A DNA stretch of 64,000 bases from Gari tellinella (Eukaryota > Mollusca > Bivalvia > Cardiida > Psammobiidae), in the NCBI GenBank assembly GCA_922989275.2, contig OV277866.1:55047246-55111245 (forward strand), read 5' to 3'. The position numbers and the translations under genes are program-made. Below the pieces are notes generated by a model that saw only the letters and a list, made by a program, of their open reading frames with translations, was not told the DNA's origin and did not search any database. Shown here one piece after another: positions 1-9,910 of the stretch. Position 1 is the first letter of the stretch. Every line of letters starts with the position of its first letter.

Positions 1-24
1 AAGAATAACATATTCTCCATTGTA
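1..24 (+). mobile_element. TA1 MITE, right end only
   Basis: The window opens inside a TA1 terminal inverted repeat: AAGAATAACATATTCTCC followed by ATTG and the TA target dinucleotide. The rest of the element lies outside the window. Confidence 0.7.
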
Positions 25-219
25 ACTGCTTAGCCCCTCTACTACGAGTTCGTCTGATTGACGTTAAACGTACTTCTGCACGCTGTGTTAATTTCGTCTG
101 TAAAAACTCGTCGTCTGCAACAGCTAGTAAAGTAAATATTGATTGCTGCTGACCGTACCAAGGCGGGCTCCTATGTTCACTTTGCTTTATGTTTGTCTTG
201 CGTTTTGTTTTCTGTTTGG

Positions 220-300
220 TGTGTGGGTGGGTGGGTGGGATTGTGTGCGTGTTTGTGTGTGTGTGTTATGGTATGGCTGTGTGTGTGTTCTGCTTTAGAG
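220..300. repeat. GT-rich simple repeat
   Basis: A G/T-rich run with GTGTGTGG, GGGTGGGTGGG and GTGTGTGTGT blocks on the plus strand. The 91-codon open frame across it is low-complexity and not credible as a protein. Confidence 0.8.
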
Positions 301-392
301 ATGGGTGTATTGTTTGTGTTGCGTTTCCTGCTTAAGTCTTCTTTCGTATTTATTCACTGTAATACATTGTCTTCCATAAATTATCATCAGAG

Positions 393-461
393 TGCCAAAC
401 AGATTGGATCCTGATGAGACGCCGAGTTACTCGGCGTCTCATCTGGACCCAAACTGTTTGC
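393..461. repeat. GCAAACAG-class hairpin (GATGAGACGCCG type)
   Basis: Near-perfect palindrome GCCAAACAG...CTGTTTGC with the arm GATCCTGATGAGACGCCG and the tip GAGTTACTC. It uses GATGAGAC instead of GATCAGAC, as in the TTAA-e copies at 29869 and 36404 and the hairpin at 62462. GTCGTCTGC-like words lie upstream (about 105-118), as in TTAA-a/e elements, but clear ends are not visible. Confidence 0.7.
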
Positions 462-766
462 AAAAGTTAACACAAACTACCAAGCAGCGTACAACAGATG
501 GAACTAGTATGTAACTGTTTCATGGCCATGAAGTGCTTATCAAACTTATCTCCACAAAGCTGTAAGGAACCTATTACATGGCTTTAAAGGATTCCTATAC
601 ATTATTTTAATGTTTATTAAATGCATTTTCATGACAGGTCTCGTGGCGATAACATACCTTAACTTATTAAAACCAATATTTTCCTCATGAAAAAAATATT
701 AAAATTACCCCCCTTACGTTCAGTCATAGAGATAAGGTTTACAGGTGTTACATGTGTACATGTGTA

Positions 767-1015
767 CAGAGGGGAAGGCGTTATCGTTTGCCGTTTAAAC
801 AAAACTAAACGCAAACACAATAGAATAAAATAGAGAAAATGACAAATCTGAAACATTCTGAAAAGTATTACGATCTGAGTGGCAAACAGTTTGGAACTTG
901 ATCAGACGCCGGGTCACCCGGCGTCTGATCTGGCTTCAAACCGTTACATGTACAATGGAAATTATTAATTTGACCCAGGGTCACTTAATGTGTAAGAATT
1001 ACGTTTTATCCACTG
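767..1015 (+). mobile_element. TA1 MITE
   Basis: Starts CAGAGGGGAAGGCGTTAT after TA (765-766) and ends TTATCCACTG before TA (1016-1017). The inner hairpin has the tip CCGGGTCACCCGG. The right arm is broken by TACATGTA at 945-952 where other copies read TTTGC. Confidence 0.85.
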
Positions 1016-1470
1016 TATACAGACGAGTGTTTCTAGATACAGTATACTCGAGCCTGGGTAACGTTGACTTTAGACGACTAAAGCTCGTTTATGATCAGTA
1101 TTATATTTCAAAATTAATACATAACTATGGCACTTTTAACTTTGAAACATAGATGTATTCGACTTAGTTTAGCTCGAAATATCGATATGTAAAGTGTTTG
1201 AAATCTACTAGAGTCTACTAGAGTTTTACTCGTGTCATACATGTACTAGCAGTGAAAAGATGATAACATTTGCAAAGAGTTTTGACAGTCAGTTCTTTTA
1301 ATGAAAATACATTTGGAAAAATATGTTTAAAGAAGTGTCACAGTAGCAGATGACACTTGTTGTAGACAAAAACAATAGTTCACATGCAAAAAGTTAAAGT
1401 TAAAATTGTCTATCTTGTTTTATTAAAGAACACTTGAAACCACCATAGTCGTTAAATGTTCTAGGGTAAC
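1016..1470. other. Unassigned spacer
   Basis: AT-rich sequence between two TA1 elements. It holds one TACATGTA (1238-1245) and a short imperfect stem (GTGTCA...TGACAC near 1336-1355). No family could be assigned. Confidence 0.5.
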
Positions 1471-1472
1471 TA

Positions 1473-1720
1473 CAGTGGAGAATACGTTATTCTTTCCCGT
1501 TTAAACGAAATGAAACGCAAACGCAAAGCACTAAAACGTAGAAAAGAACAACTTTTGGACAATTCTGATAATTCTTGTTTATCTTGGTGGCAAACAGTTT
1601 GGAGCCTGATCAGACGCCGGGTTACCCGGCGTCTGATCTGGCTCCAAACTGTTTGCACTGCAAATAATAGTTTTAGCGCGAAAACGCGTTTATTGGGAAA
1701 GAATAACAGATTCTCCACTG
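1473..1720 (+). mobile_element. TA1 MITE, well preserved (reference copy)
   Basis: A good example of the family. In order: TIR CAGTGGAGAATACGTTATTC; the word GTTTAAACG followed by repeated AAACGCAAACGC motifs; a spacer with CACTAAAACGTAG and GGACAATTCTGATAATTC; a 67-nt hairpin from GGCAAACAGTTTGGAGCC through the tip CCGGGTTACCCGG to CTCCAAACTGTTTGC; then TTTTAGCG, AAACGCGTTTATTGGG and the inverted TIR GAATAACAGATTCTCCACTG. TA lies on both sides. CAGTG ends at TA are typical of Tc1/mariner elements. There is no transposase, so it depends on another element. Strand is set by the GTTTAAACG side being left. The hairpin arms differ at one position (CCTGATC against GATCTGG). Confidence 0.9.
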
Positions 1721-1884
1721 TATAACCGGGATTTTAATAACCTATACCACATTTAGTTTTGACTTTATATGACGTTCTACAATTGAACTTCGGTAAATTC
1801 ACACCTCGGTAACGTCGATTTATCTGTAGTTCGATATTATAACGTGGCATATCCATATCTTAACATCGAACTATGGGTTATCTG

Positions 1885-2354
1885 TTAACCCTTTCACTGC
1901 TAAATTGTTCGTGAGATGTTTACCCCTTCACCGTTTCATTGTCGTTTGCCTCAATTTTGTTGACTGTAATATTGTTTCAAAGTTAATTTTAAAGCAGTAT
2001 AGTGGAGAATCTGTTATTCTTTCCCAATAAACGCGTTTACGCTAAAACTATTATTTGCAGTGCAAACAGTTTGGAGCCAGATCAGACACCGGGTAACCCG
2101 GCGTCTGATCAGGCTCCAAACTGTTTGCCACCAAGATAAACAAGAATTATCAGAATTGTCCAAAAGTTGTTCTTTTCTACGTTTTAGTGCTTTGCGTTTG
2201 CGTACGTTTGCGTTTAAACGGGAAAGAATAACAGATTCTCCACTGTATAACTGAAAAAAAATCACAGTTTGGATTCTGATCAGACGCCGCGTGAATCAGA
2301 ATCTAAACTGTTTACAAGCGCGCTTTTAGGGCGTCAGTTAGAGTGAAAGGGCTA
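1885..2354. mobile_element. TTAA-a MITE, split by a TA1
   Basis: Left end TTAACCCTTTCACTGC, then ACCCCTTCACCG and GTTGACTGTAATATTG. The body resumes after the inserted TA1 with a short hairpin (TTTGGATTCTGATCAGACG / GAATCAGAATCTAAACTG), and it ends GCGTCAGTTAGAGTGAAAGG. The ends match the copy at 8623-8895. TTAA plus CCC ends suggest the piggyBac superfamily. Confidence 0.7.
2000..2245 (-). mobile_element. TA1 MITE nested in TTAA-a
   Basis: Full length and close to the young AATCTGTT subfamily. It sits in a TA (1998-1999 and 2246-2247) of the TTAA-a element, so it is younger than its host. The first base is T, not C. Confidence 0.88.
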
Positions 2355-2417
2355 GATGTTATATTAAAACGGGAGTACATGTAATTGAAACATAACTGTT
2401 AATATTCAAAAGACATT

Positions 2418-2669
2418 TCAAACCCTTTACCTCATAGCCTGTTTCTAGTTTTGAGAAGAGGTGACCGCTTAAGGCATGTTGAAAGTAAAGCAGAATGCGC
2501 CCTAAGGCGCATTCTGCTTTACTCTCAGCCTGCTTTAAGCTTGCATGTGCTAGACATTGAAAATTGTCCCTATACTATATAACCATGCCTGATTAAATTG
2601 GAACTATTTTCTTCAGCGGAGGAATAAATCTTATCTGCTAAAAGGCGCTTCTATGGGGGAAAGGGTTAA
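2418..2669 (-). mobile_element. TTAA-b MITE
   Basis: Reads AACCCTTTACCTCA at left and GGGGGAAAGGGTTAA at right. Inside is the family's own hairpin: AAAGTAAAGCAGAATGCGCC, then CTAA, then GGCGCATTCTGCTTTACT. The flank AACTATTTTCTTCAGCGGAG recurs in every TTAA-b copy. The left target has decayed to TCAA; the right is TTAA. It lacks the GCAAACAG hairpin. Confidence 0.8.
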
Positions 2670-3014
2670 GCACAGGTGGTTCCATGAATGCTAGACAAAA
2701 ATAGTATCCGAAATATCCTACTGAAGATTCCTTAATGTATTTACAATATAGGAGTCATATGTACTTATATTTACCATTAAAATGTTCTACTTTGAGACTT
2801 TTTTGTCATTTATAAACAGACAAAAATATGTTATGATTAGAATATTTAGAGCGAAGAACTGACACCTTGGGGCGAAAGCTTTCAAAACTAATCCCCATCA
2901 TGTTTTAAACCGTTCACCTTTGTCATGTCGTCTGCTTACAATTTGCTGCTTACAAATGTACTTGTGTTCTTTAAACTTAGATGTCAGCAATTTATCTGAA
3001 TTTCCACGTAAATG
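2670..3014. other. Unassigned spacer
   Basis: AT-rich sequence with no recognisable family, hairpin or plausible exon. Confidence 0.5.
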
Positions 3015-3016
3015 TA

Positions 3017-3262
3017 CAGTGGAGAATACGTTATTCTTTCCCGTTTAAACGAAATGAAACGCAAAGGCAAAACACTAAAACGTAGAAAAGTGCAACTTTT
3101 GGACAATTCTGATAAATCATGTTTATCTTGGTGACAAACAGGTTGGAGCCTGATCAGACGCCGGGTTACCCGGCGTCTGATCTGGCTCCAAACTGTTTGT
3201 ACTGTAAATAATAGTTTTAGCGTAAACGCGTTTATTGGGAAAGAATTACATTTTTTCCACTG
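3017..3262 (+). mobile_element. TA1 MITE
   Basis: Full length with TA on both sides. The left TIR is CAGTGGAGAATACGTTATTC and the right TIR is worn (ATTACATTTTTTCCACTG). The hairpin tip is CCGGGTTACCCGG. Confidence 0.88.
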
Positions 3263-3375
3263 TAAATGTAGATCTATATCGATTCGAGAGTCATGCAGTT
3301 TTAAAGCGCCTGATTAGGATACAAACTTTTTTCAAAAATCAGAGCACTCAGACAAAGCAGTAAAATAATGTAGTA

Positions 3376-3627
3376 CAGTATATAATACGTTATTGTTTCT
3401 ACTTGAAACGAAACTTAACACAAATGCATTACAATTAAATGAAGAAAAATTACTATGTGTTGGTGATATTGCCTATTTACTTTAAAGTAATTGGCAAACA
3501 CCTTCTTGCCAGATCAGTTCCCGGGTTCCCCGGCGTCTGACCTGGCTCCAAACTGTTTGCAATGGTAAAAATAGTTTAGCAGAAAGGTGTTCATTGTGAA
3601 AGAATAATACATGTATATTCTTCACTG
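3376..3627 (+). mobile_element. TA1 MITE, degenerate
   Basis: CAGTATATAATACGTTATTG at left, TTCTTCACTG plus TA at right. The hairpin's left arm has decayed (CACCTTCTTGCCAGATC) while the right arm CGGCGTCTGACCTGGCTCC is kept. A TACATGTA (3608-3615) interrupts the right TIR. Confidence 0.75.
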
Positions 3628-3629
3628 TA

Positions 3630-3847
3630 TACAATCAATGCGTTTACGCTAAAATTAGTATTTAAATTGCAAACAGTTTGGAGCCTGATCAGACGCCGGG
3701 TATTCGGATCAGGCTCCAAATTGTTTGCCACTCAGATTAAAATGAATAGACAGGCTTATTTAAAGAGTTGTCATTCTGTACATTTTAGTGCTTTGCGTTT
3801 GCGTTTCGTTTGCGTTTAAACGGGAAGGAATGATGTTTTCTCCACTG
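3630..3847 (-). mobile_element. TA1 MITE, left end missing
   Basis: Begins within ATGCGTTTACGCTAAAAT and has a good right end (GTTTTCTCCACTG plus TA). The hairpin tip is shortened to CCGGGTATTCGG. It directly abuts the previous copy, which may have inserted into its left end. Confidence 0.75.
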
Positions 3848-3957
3848 TAAAATAGTTAACGCCTATGGAATCAACATTATTAAGAGCGTCTGGTGATGTT
3901 CGCTTCTGGCGAGACTGATGTTAACATCTAATGGGAAGTGGCACTAATTTAAGGCTA

Positions 3958-4162
3958 GATTAACTCTTTTACTGCCTTAGTTCCAACTGTCGTGTGCCTT
4001 TTCTTATTCAAATTCAGATTTTTTTGTATTTTGGAATAATGAAATATTGATATTAATTTATATTTTGGAAACTGCCCAGGCGCCAAAAATACACGGCGTT
4101 TGATCTAAACCCAAACTGTGCGGAAAATACAAGTTATGACGTCATGGGAGTGAATGAATTAA
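3958..4162. mobile_element. TTAA-g element, unit 1 of a duplication
   Basis: Runs from TTAACTCTTTTACTGCC to GTGAATGAATTAA. Inside, GCGCCAAAAATACACGGCG and AACCCAAACTGTGCGG look like a decayed GCAAACAG-type hairpin. It is followed directly by TTAA-a at 4159, and the pair repeats at 4378. Confidence 0.6.
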
Positions 4163-4373
4163 CCCTTTGCCTGTTGATTGTGATTTTACTGACTTTTGCA
4201 CACAATTTGGATCCAGATAAGACTCAGTGTAACGCGGCGTCTGATCTAGATCCAAACTGTTTGACACTCGTCTTTAGGTTTACTTACTTATTAAACATAA
4301 AAGTCTTAATTTAACAAATTTCGCAGACGATCATTTCAAAGCAGACTGCATCACAGCAGGATAAGGGTTGAGT
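4159..4373 (+). mobile_element. TTAA-a-like MITE, unit 1 of a duplication
   Basis: TTAACCCTTTGCCTGTTGAT to CACAGCAGGATAAGGGTTGA. The hairpin is CACAATTTGGATCCAGAT / GATCTAGATCCAAACTG with the tip GTGTAACGC. GCAGACGATC lies to its right. The ends are inverted (CCCTTTGCCTG against CAGGATAAGGG). Confidence 0.7.
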
Positions 4374-4377
4374 CCAG

Positions 4378-4597
4378 ATTAGCTCTTTTACCGCCATAGT
4401 TCCGTCTGCTAAAATTGTCGTATGCCTTTTCTTATTCAAATTCAGATTATTTTTGTATTTTGGACTAAAGAAATATTGATAGTAGCTTATATTTTGGAAA
4501 CTGCCCAGACGCCAAAATACACGGCTTTAGACCTTAACCCAAACTGTGCGGAAAATACAAGTTACATGTATGACGTCATGGGCGGTGAATGATTTAA
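4378..4597. mobile_element. TTAA-g element, unit 2 of a duplication
   Basis: Second copy of the 3958 element (TTAGCTCTTTTACCGCC...GGTGAATGATTTAA). It differs from unit 1 by a six-base gain that turns TA into TACATGTA at 4563-4570. Confidence 0.6.
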
Positions 4598-4808
4598 CCC
4601 ATTGCCTGCTGATCATGACTTTACTGATTTTTGCAAACAGTAAAGATCCAGATCAGACGCCGCGTAACGCGGCGTCTGATCTGGATCCAAACAGTTTGAC
4701 GCTCGTCTGTAGGTTTCTTTACTGAAATAAATGTATAAATCTAAATTTAATCATTATTGCAGACGACAATTTCGAAGCAGACGACATCACCGCAGGATAA
4801 GGATTAAG
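4594..4808 (+). mobile_element. TTAA-a-like MITE, unit 2 of a duplication
   Basis: TTAACCCATTGCCTGCTGAT to ACCGCAGGATAAGGATTAA. Its hairpin is better kept than in unit 1: GATCCAGATCAGACGCCGCG, centre TAA, then a matching right arm ending CCAAACAG. GCAGACGACAATTTCGAAGC follows. Confidence 0.75.
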
Positions 4809-4822
4809 ACCATGGTGCTACG

Positions 4823-5040
4823 TTAACCATTACTCTGCTACAAATCTAGTATCGTCTGCTTAGAAAATGCCGTCAGCAATATTTTCTAATATTAATTTAT
4901 CGTCTTCTCAAACTTGTACGTGTAGAAAGAAATGCAAAAAGAAGTGACAAACAGTTAGGATCCTGATCAGACGCCGAGCTTCTCGGCGTCTGATCAAGAT
5001 TCAAATTACTTGCAAAAAAGAAAGTGAAGAAGATCTTAGG
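4823..5040. mobile_element. TTAA-a-like MITE, degenerate
   Basis: Starts TTAACCATTACTCTGC. TCGTCTGCTTAG lies inside. The hairpin at 4946-5013 (CAAACAGTTAGGATCCTGAT, tip GAGCTTCTC) is imperfect at its outer right arm. The right end is not clear. Confidence 0.5.
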
Positions 5041-5140
5041 AGAATGAATGTCAAAAATGTTACACTCGCAGACATATTTACAGGAGTTCAAACTAATTAG
5101 ATCCATGCTGAGGTTTCAGACATTCATCACATGGACAGTA

Positions 5141-5508
5141 CAGTGCTCCCTCGCTACAACGACACCCAATGGGAGACACAGATTGTGTGTGTTGTTCGGA
5201 TTGAGTCGTTATAGAGAGGGAAAATTAACACTTGACTTAAATTTGCAAACAGCTTGAATCCAGATCAGACGCCGCGTAACGCGGCGTCTGATCTGAATTC
5301 AAGCTGTTTGTCACTCATCATTATATTTATTCTTTCAAAATCTCCACTTATATGTAACTTTGAGCAAAACAGCAGACGACAATTTAAAGCAGACGGTATT
5401 GAAGCGGTAAAGGCGTTTGACATAATTGTCTCGTTAAGGCAATTGCGAAAAGGGTCGTTGTAAGGAGGGAGTCGTTGTTGGAATGGCCGTTGTTAGGAGG
5501 GAACAATG
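5141..5508 (+). mobile_element. TA2 MITE (reference copy)
   Basis: Ends CAGTGCTCCCTCGCTACAAC and GTTGTTAGGAGGGAACAATG, each next to TA. Inside, after GTTGTTCGGATTGAGTCG, is the ~67-nt hairpin GCAAACAGCTTGAATCCAG, tip CCGCGTAACGCGG, right arm to CAAGCTGTTTG. The right third carries GCAGACGACAATTTAAAGCA, a word shared with TTAA-a elements, and ends with GTCGTTGTAAGGAGGG repeats. The ends and TA target suggest Tc1/mariner. There is no coding capacity. Confidence 0.85.
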
Positions 5509-5519
5509 TATTATTGCTT

Positions 5520-5754
5520 CAGTGAAGAGGGTGTTATTTTTCCAATAAACACGTTCTCACTAACATCTATTGTAAATAATTTGGAACCTGATCAGATGCC
5601 GGATATTCAAACGTCTGGTCAAACTCCAAACATTTTGCCATTCGTTTTAAAATTAATTGTGACAAATTTCCTGAAATAGCAATTTTCTACATTTAATTGT
5701 TCTGTGTTTGTGTTTCGTAAGTTTACACGGGAGAGAATAACGTATTCTATATTG
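5520..5754 (-). mobile_element. TA1 MITE, degenerate
   Basis: CAGTGAAGAGGGTGTTAT at left, AATAACGTATTCTATATTG plus TA at right. The hairpin is heavily mutated (GGATATTCAAACGTCTGG). Confidence 0.75.
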
Positions 5755-5881
5755 TATAACAAAGTAATGCGACATAATTCCAACAGTGATTTAAGCAACA
5801 TGACAAGGAAATAGAACATTTGGTTTGCACGCATGAAGCCAAATTACACAGCGCATGTTTACAAGTCGTCTGTCGAAATAC

Positions 5882-5995
5882 AGTGGAGACGTTCTGCTTT
5901 CACTGGTAAACGACACGAAGCGCAAACGCAATAGAATAACAGGTAGAACACTTCAACGGCTGTGAAAATATTCACAATTTATTTTAATCTCATTT
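5882..5995 (+). mobile_element. TA1 MITE, left part only
   Basis: CAGTGGAGACGTTCTGCTTT followed by the CGCAAACGCAATAGAATAA spacer and ATTTATTTTAATCTC. It is lost before the hairpin. Confidence 0.65.
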
Positions 5996-6094
5996 TTTAA
6001 GAAAGCTGGCCAGCTTCGAGTTATCCTAATACAGTGTAAACGAGGCATAGGAAACCTATGAAAACAAAAGGCAGGCATAAGACTTCTTAAAACG

Positions 6095-6175
6095 GAAAAG
6101 CTAAAACCTCCTGCTTAAAGCGGGAAGCTAAAACCTCCTACAGGAGCCTACTGTTTTATTTGAGCCCGCTTTGAC
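6095..6175. repeat. Imperfect hairpin (AGGAG tip)
   Basis: AAGCGGGAAGCTAAAACC pairs partly with TTTTATTTGAGCCCGCTTT around CTCCTACAGGAG. The architecture resembles the TTAA-b/TA4 hairpins but no element ends are visible. Confidence 0.45.
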
Positions 6176-6224
6176 AGATTGACCTACAGTGACATGTACA
6201 AATTTATCATATCAACATTTATCT

Positions 6225-7230
6225 GATGCAAACAATAAAGACTCAGATCAGATGGCTTTTCCAGCCAGGACCTGCGCTCTTTTTCATTTTGCAATATATT
6301 GTAATACAAATCATCTGTATTGTCAAAGATGGAATAGATTTATTGGAAATGTCTGAGGTTTCTGGGGTCAATAAGTTAAACAACCGCTATACTTATTTGT
6401 CTTTAAATGTGTCTTACGGTAGATATACACGTAAAGCGGACAAAATGTTCTTTCGTACAATAGTGTTTGCTAAAAGCACTTACCAATCACTGATTTAATT
6501 GTTTTTTATATTGGTATACTTGGAATAACTGTACACCATTTCCTAAGATAACTACAATATGTCTATGAAAAGGGTCCAAGAATCCGAAATTAAATGCGTC
6601 TTGATAATATTAATCTAGTCTCAGAGGCATGGTTAACTATGTATAAGTATTTTGCAGACTAACAGCTTGCACTAGAATTTAAAAACACTTTTGAAACAAG
6701 GCACACTATTAGAAGAAAAATACCACTTTGATAATAAGAAAACGAATAACACTACAGTCGAATATTGATATTTAAATGTTGCCTAAGTCAAACATATCCG
6801 TACTTATAAGCCACTTTTGAACTTTGAAAGATGGGTGTGTTAGATTTAAACGAGGTTAATAAAATATAACACTAATATTTTCGAATTAAGCAAGTTCCAG
6901 TAAACGAGGTTATGTTTGGATTTGTTTTCGGTTCTATAATTTTGAAAAGAGTTATTCTCCTTGTATTACGAACACTTTGAGCAGTTTGTGTTTTCCGCTC
7001 ATTAAATATTAAATAGATTTTTGTATATAATGCGAATACGCAGGTCAGGTTTGAATTTGATTATGATTTAGTAAAATTAGCAGAGGCATGCCCCCAGCAT
7101 TTAGACCATTTCTAATACATGTAATTCAAGAGTAATGCAACCATGAGTTCAGATCTACATTATACTTTTGTGCAAGCTGGGGCGCTCATGTCGCACCGCA
7201 ACATCTCTAGGTTGTTATGCATTGTAAGAA
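6225..7230. other. Unassigned AT-rich spacer
   Basis: Only a decayed hairpin arm (GCAAACAATAAAGACTCAG at 6226) and one TACATGTA (7116-7123) are recognisable. The 90-codon frame from 6226 starts inside that hairpin remnant and shows no domain. Confidence 0.5.
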
Positions 7231-7234
7231 TTGT

Positions 7235-7473
7235 TTAACCCTTTCCCGTAAAGAGGCAATTTTTAGCGTATTTGATTTATTCCTCCGCTGAAGAAAATAG
7301 TTCCAATTGATATCATATTGAACATTTACCATAAAAATATTTTTCTCTATCATAGCAGAATGTAGTTTAAAGCAGGCTGAAGGTAAAGCAGTGTGCGCCT
7401 TGCGGCGCATTCTGCTTTACTTTCAACCAGCTTTAATTGGTCACCTGTCTTCAAAGTTATTACTAGGTTCACA
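7235..7473 (+). mobile_element. TTAA-b MITE
   Basis: TTAACCCTTTCCCGTAAAG at left, then TCCTCCGCTGAAGAAAATAG. The hairpin TTTAAAGCAGGCTGAAGG... has the tip GCGCCTTGCGGCGC and right arm GCTTTACTTTCAACC. It ends near TCACCTGTCTTCAAAG, with the right target not clear. Confidence 0.75.
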
Positions 7474-7479
7474 CGTAGC

Positions 7480-7715
7480 GGGAGAGAATAACGTGTATAA
7501 CGAAACCAAACACAGACGCAATGCAACAAAATATAGAAAATGACAACGTTTTTGGATAAAAGTAATAATGATTTATTATCAATTTTAATATAAAAGCGCA
7601 ATCAATATGAAGCCTGGTCGGACGCCTAATTACCCGGTGTCTGATCTGGCTCCAAACTGGTACATGTACATGTATAAAACGTGTTAATTTGGAAAGAATT
7701 CCGTCATCTCCACTG
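7480..7715 (+). mobile_element. TA1 MITE, left end worn
   Basis: Starts within GGGAGAGAATAACGTG. The hairpin left arm is reduced to GAAGCCTGGTCGGACGCC. The right hairpin arm breaks at a doubled footprint-like word (TACATGTACATGTA, 7661-7674). Ends ATCTCCACTG plus TA. Confidence 0.75.
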
Positions 7716-7717
7716 TA

Positions 7718-7961
7718 AGTGGAGAAACCTTATTCTTTCACAATAAACGCGTTTACGCTAAAACTATTATTTTCCATACAAACAGTTTGGAGCCAGATCA
7801 GACGCCGGGTAACCCGGCGTCTGATCAGGCTATAAACTGTTTGCCACCAAGATGAACATGAGTTATCAGAATCGTTCAAAAGTTTACTTTTCCACGTTTC
7901 AGTGCAATGCGTTTGCGTTTCGTTTGCGTTTAAACGGGGAGGAATATCGTTTCCTCCACTG
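7718..7961 (-). mobile_element. TA1 MITE, abutting the previous copy
   Basis: Shares a single TA (7716-7717) with the copy to its left. The first C is missing (AGTGGAGAAACC). The right TIR ends TTCCTCCACTG and is followed by TACATGTA (7962-7969). The hairpin tip is CCGGGTAACCCGG. Confidence 0.85.
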
Positions 7962-8200
7962 TACATGTACCAATGATGCATGTCTACTCTTATAACGTCT
8001 GTACGTAACTTAAACCTGTTTTCACAAAGGAAGGTCGTAAATTATGTAGTATTGAAATCTAGCTGTCAAGGAGAGTCTGAAAGCATGTTATTTATCGTCG
8101 AGAAAGAGGCATAATACTGACAGAGCTCTCAATGCAGCACAATTTGCAAGAATATCTGTCAACATTTCCACCACAGTTCTTGTATGCAGTCTATCATATA

Positions 8201-8446
8201 CAGTGAATAAAACGTTATTCTTTCCCGTTTAAACGCAAACGAAAAGCAAACTCATTGTAATAAAACGTAGAAAAGGACAACGTTTCGACGATTCTGACTA
8301 TTTATTTTAATTTGAGTGGCAAACAGTTTGGAGCCTGATCAGACGCCGAGTTACCCGGTGTCTGATCAGGCTTCAAACTGTTTGCAATGGAAATAATAGA
8401 TTTAGCGTAAACGCGTTTATTGGGGAAGATAACGTTTTCTCCACTG
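8201..8446 (+). mobile_element. TA1 MITE
   Basis: CAGTGAATAAAACGTTATTC to AACGTTTTCTCCACTG between TA dinucleotides. The hairpin tip is GAGTTACCCGG, a mixture of the two tip types. Confidence 0.87.
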
Positions 8447-8622
8447 TATCATATATTTAGGAAACGTAGCAGACTGTTTAATTTAATTAGGTCTCGATTC
8501 ATCGGATTGTTTTTGAACGTTTTGCTGACCGAATTCCAGATCACTAAATTCACTGAAATAGTTGCTCGTCTTTATTTGTAGTGAATGCAAACATAGCGAC
8601 TACATACATTGCATTTATTTTT

Positions 8623-8895
8623 TTAACCCTTTCATGATCATATCACGGAATTATACAACATATTCCGCGATCAAATTATTCGGGAGATTTTTACCCCTTC
8701 ACCGCCTTATTGTCACCTGCTTCAGTACTGTTGTCTGCAAGACACGTTTCAAAGTTAAATTTAAGCCAGTATTACATTTATAAATATCGATAACAGTGTC
8801 ACACAGTTTTGATCCTAATCGTAACGCGGCGTCTGATCAGGACCCAAACTGTTTGCAAACGCGCTCTAAAGCGTCATTGAGAGTGAAAGGGTTAA
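8623..8895 (+). mobile_element. TTAA-a MITE, long variant (reference)
   Basis: TTAACCCTTTCATGATCA at left and GTCATTGAGAGTGAAAGG plus GTTAA at right, so TTAA on both sides. ACCCCTTCACCGCCTTATTG and TGTCTGCAAGACACG come next. The hairpin at the right is partly deleted (GTTTTGATCCTAATCG / CGCGGCGTCTGATCAGGACC). The CCC...GGG ends and TTAA duplication are the piggyBac pattern. Confidence 0.8.
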
Positions 8896-8909
8896 ATATA
8901 GTTCCAATA

Positions 8910-8960
8910 TACAGTCAAACTTCGATATTTCGCACTATTTTATATGCTTATATTCCGAAT
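8910..8960 (+). mobile_element. Possible pogo/Tigger-like end
   Basis: TACAGTCAAACTTCGATATT resembles the terminal repeat style of pogo-like elements and two other sites here (32892; reverse at 43218). No partner end was found nearby. Confidence 0.35.
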
Positions 8961-9454
8961 ATACAAACAGTGTTTCTGGTAAGGTGTACACTCGTAATAA
9001 ACTGTGTAAACAGTGTATGTACCCCCTGAACAGATCTGGGTCTACACTATTCGTCATTTTAAAATTAATTGTAAAATTCAACCCCAAAAAAGACAAAAAT
9101 GGACCAACATTTATTGGAAACTGTAATTGTTAATTTAAAGTTGCAGAGGCGAATGATTAAAAACAGACGGTATGAAAGTGAAGAGGCACATGTGAGGTGG
9201 AAAATGTGTACAATGCACTTTGATAGTTATTCGGTAATTGTAACATATTAGCATTCTTTTGGTATCTGAAAAGAATAATTCCTTAACACTGAGACAAATT
9301 TGTTCTCTCATAACCAATTTAACCGTCTGCTTCAACTGTTCAAATGCTATACAAGTAGCAATAAATGTCTGTTTTAAGTCTTTCGTTGACGAGCTCGGGA
9401 ACACTAGCATAATTATGCAAATTGTTTGGATCTAGATCAGACGCAAATTGAGCA

Positions 9455-9660
9455 AATGTTAATATTTTCCAATAAATGTGCTTGTGGCAGCACTATTATG
9501 TATATTGCAAACAGTTTGGGACCGGGTAACGTGGTATCTGATTAGGCTTCAAACTGTTTGTAAATCGGAAAACTAAATCATCGAAACTTTTAATATTCTG
9601 CCATTTTCTACATTAAATTGCATGCAGTGTGTTTGAGTTTAATTTCTTTTATCTCATTGA
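9455..9660 (-). mobile_element. TA1 MITE, degenerate
   Basis: TTTTCCAATAAATGTGC to TGTTTGAGTTTAATTTC. The hairpin has collapsed to GCAAACAGTTTGGGACCGGG / GGCTTCAAACTGTTTG. Both TIR ends are gone. Confidence 0.6.
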
Positions 9661-9910
9661 TCCCTAGTGACGTATAAATGCATTCTTTACAAACAACGTA
9701 CCTGTTAAGAGTACCCTAGTCCTATGCAAACAGTGAAGTCCCTGACCAGAGGGCTCCTACAGGAGCCCTCTGATCAGGGACTTCACTGTTTGTAATTGTT
9801 TCAATATTTTATGTAACAAAACCCCTAAATAATGTTTTTTGCAACCCTAAATAGCCTTTATTGCAAACAGGATTTTTTGCCATTTGAAGTTTCAGGGGAT
9901 AATGGGTCAA
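9657..9910. mobile_element. TTAA-c MITE (reference)
   Basis: From TTGATCCCTAGTGACG to GGGATAATGGGTCAA. It carries a nearly perfect hairpin at 9726-9793: GCAAACAGTGAAGTCCCTGA, arm GAGGGCTCC, tip TACA, then mirrored to CAGGGACTTCACTGTTTG. The arms differ at one base (ACCAG against ATCAG). Compare the copies at 54519 and 30650. Target sites have decayed from TTAA. Confidence 0.65.

Noticed and set aside
139..414. 91-codon Cys/Val-rich open frame
   Set aside because: It translates a GT-rich simple repeat. Composition follows the repeat and no domain is visible.
1473..1720. TA1 as a hAT or Mutator element
   Set aside because: No 8-9-bp target duplications are seen; flanks are consistently TA and ends are CAGT...ACTG, which fits Tc1/mariner better.
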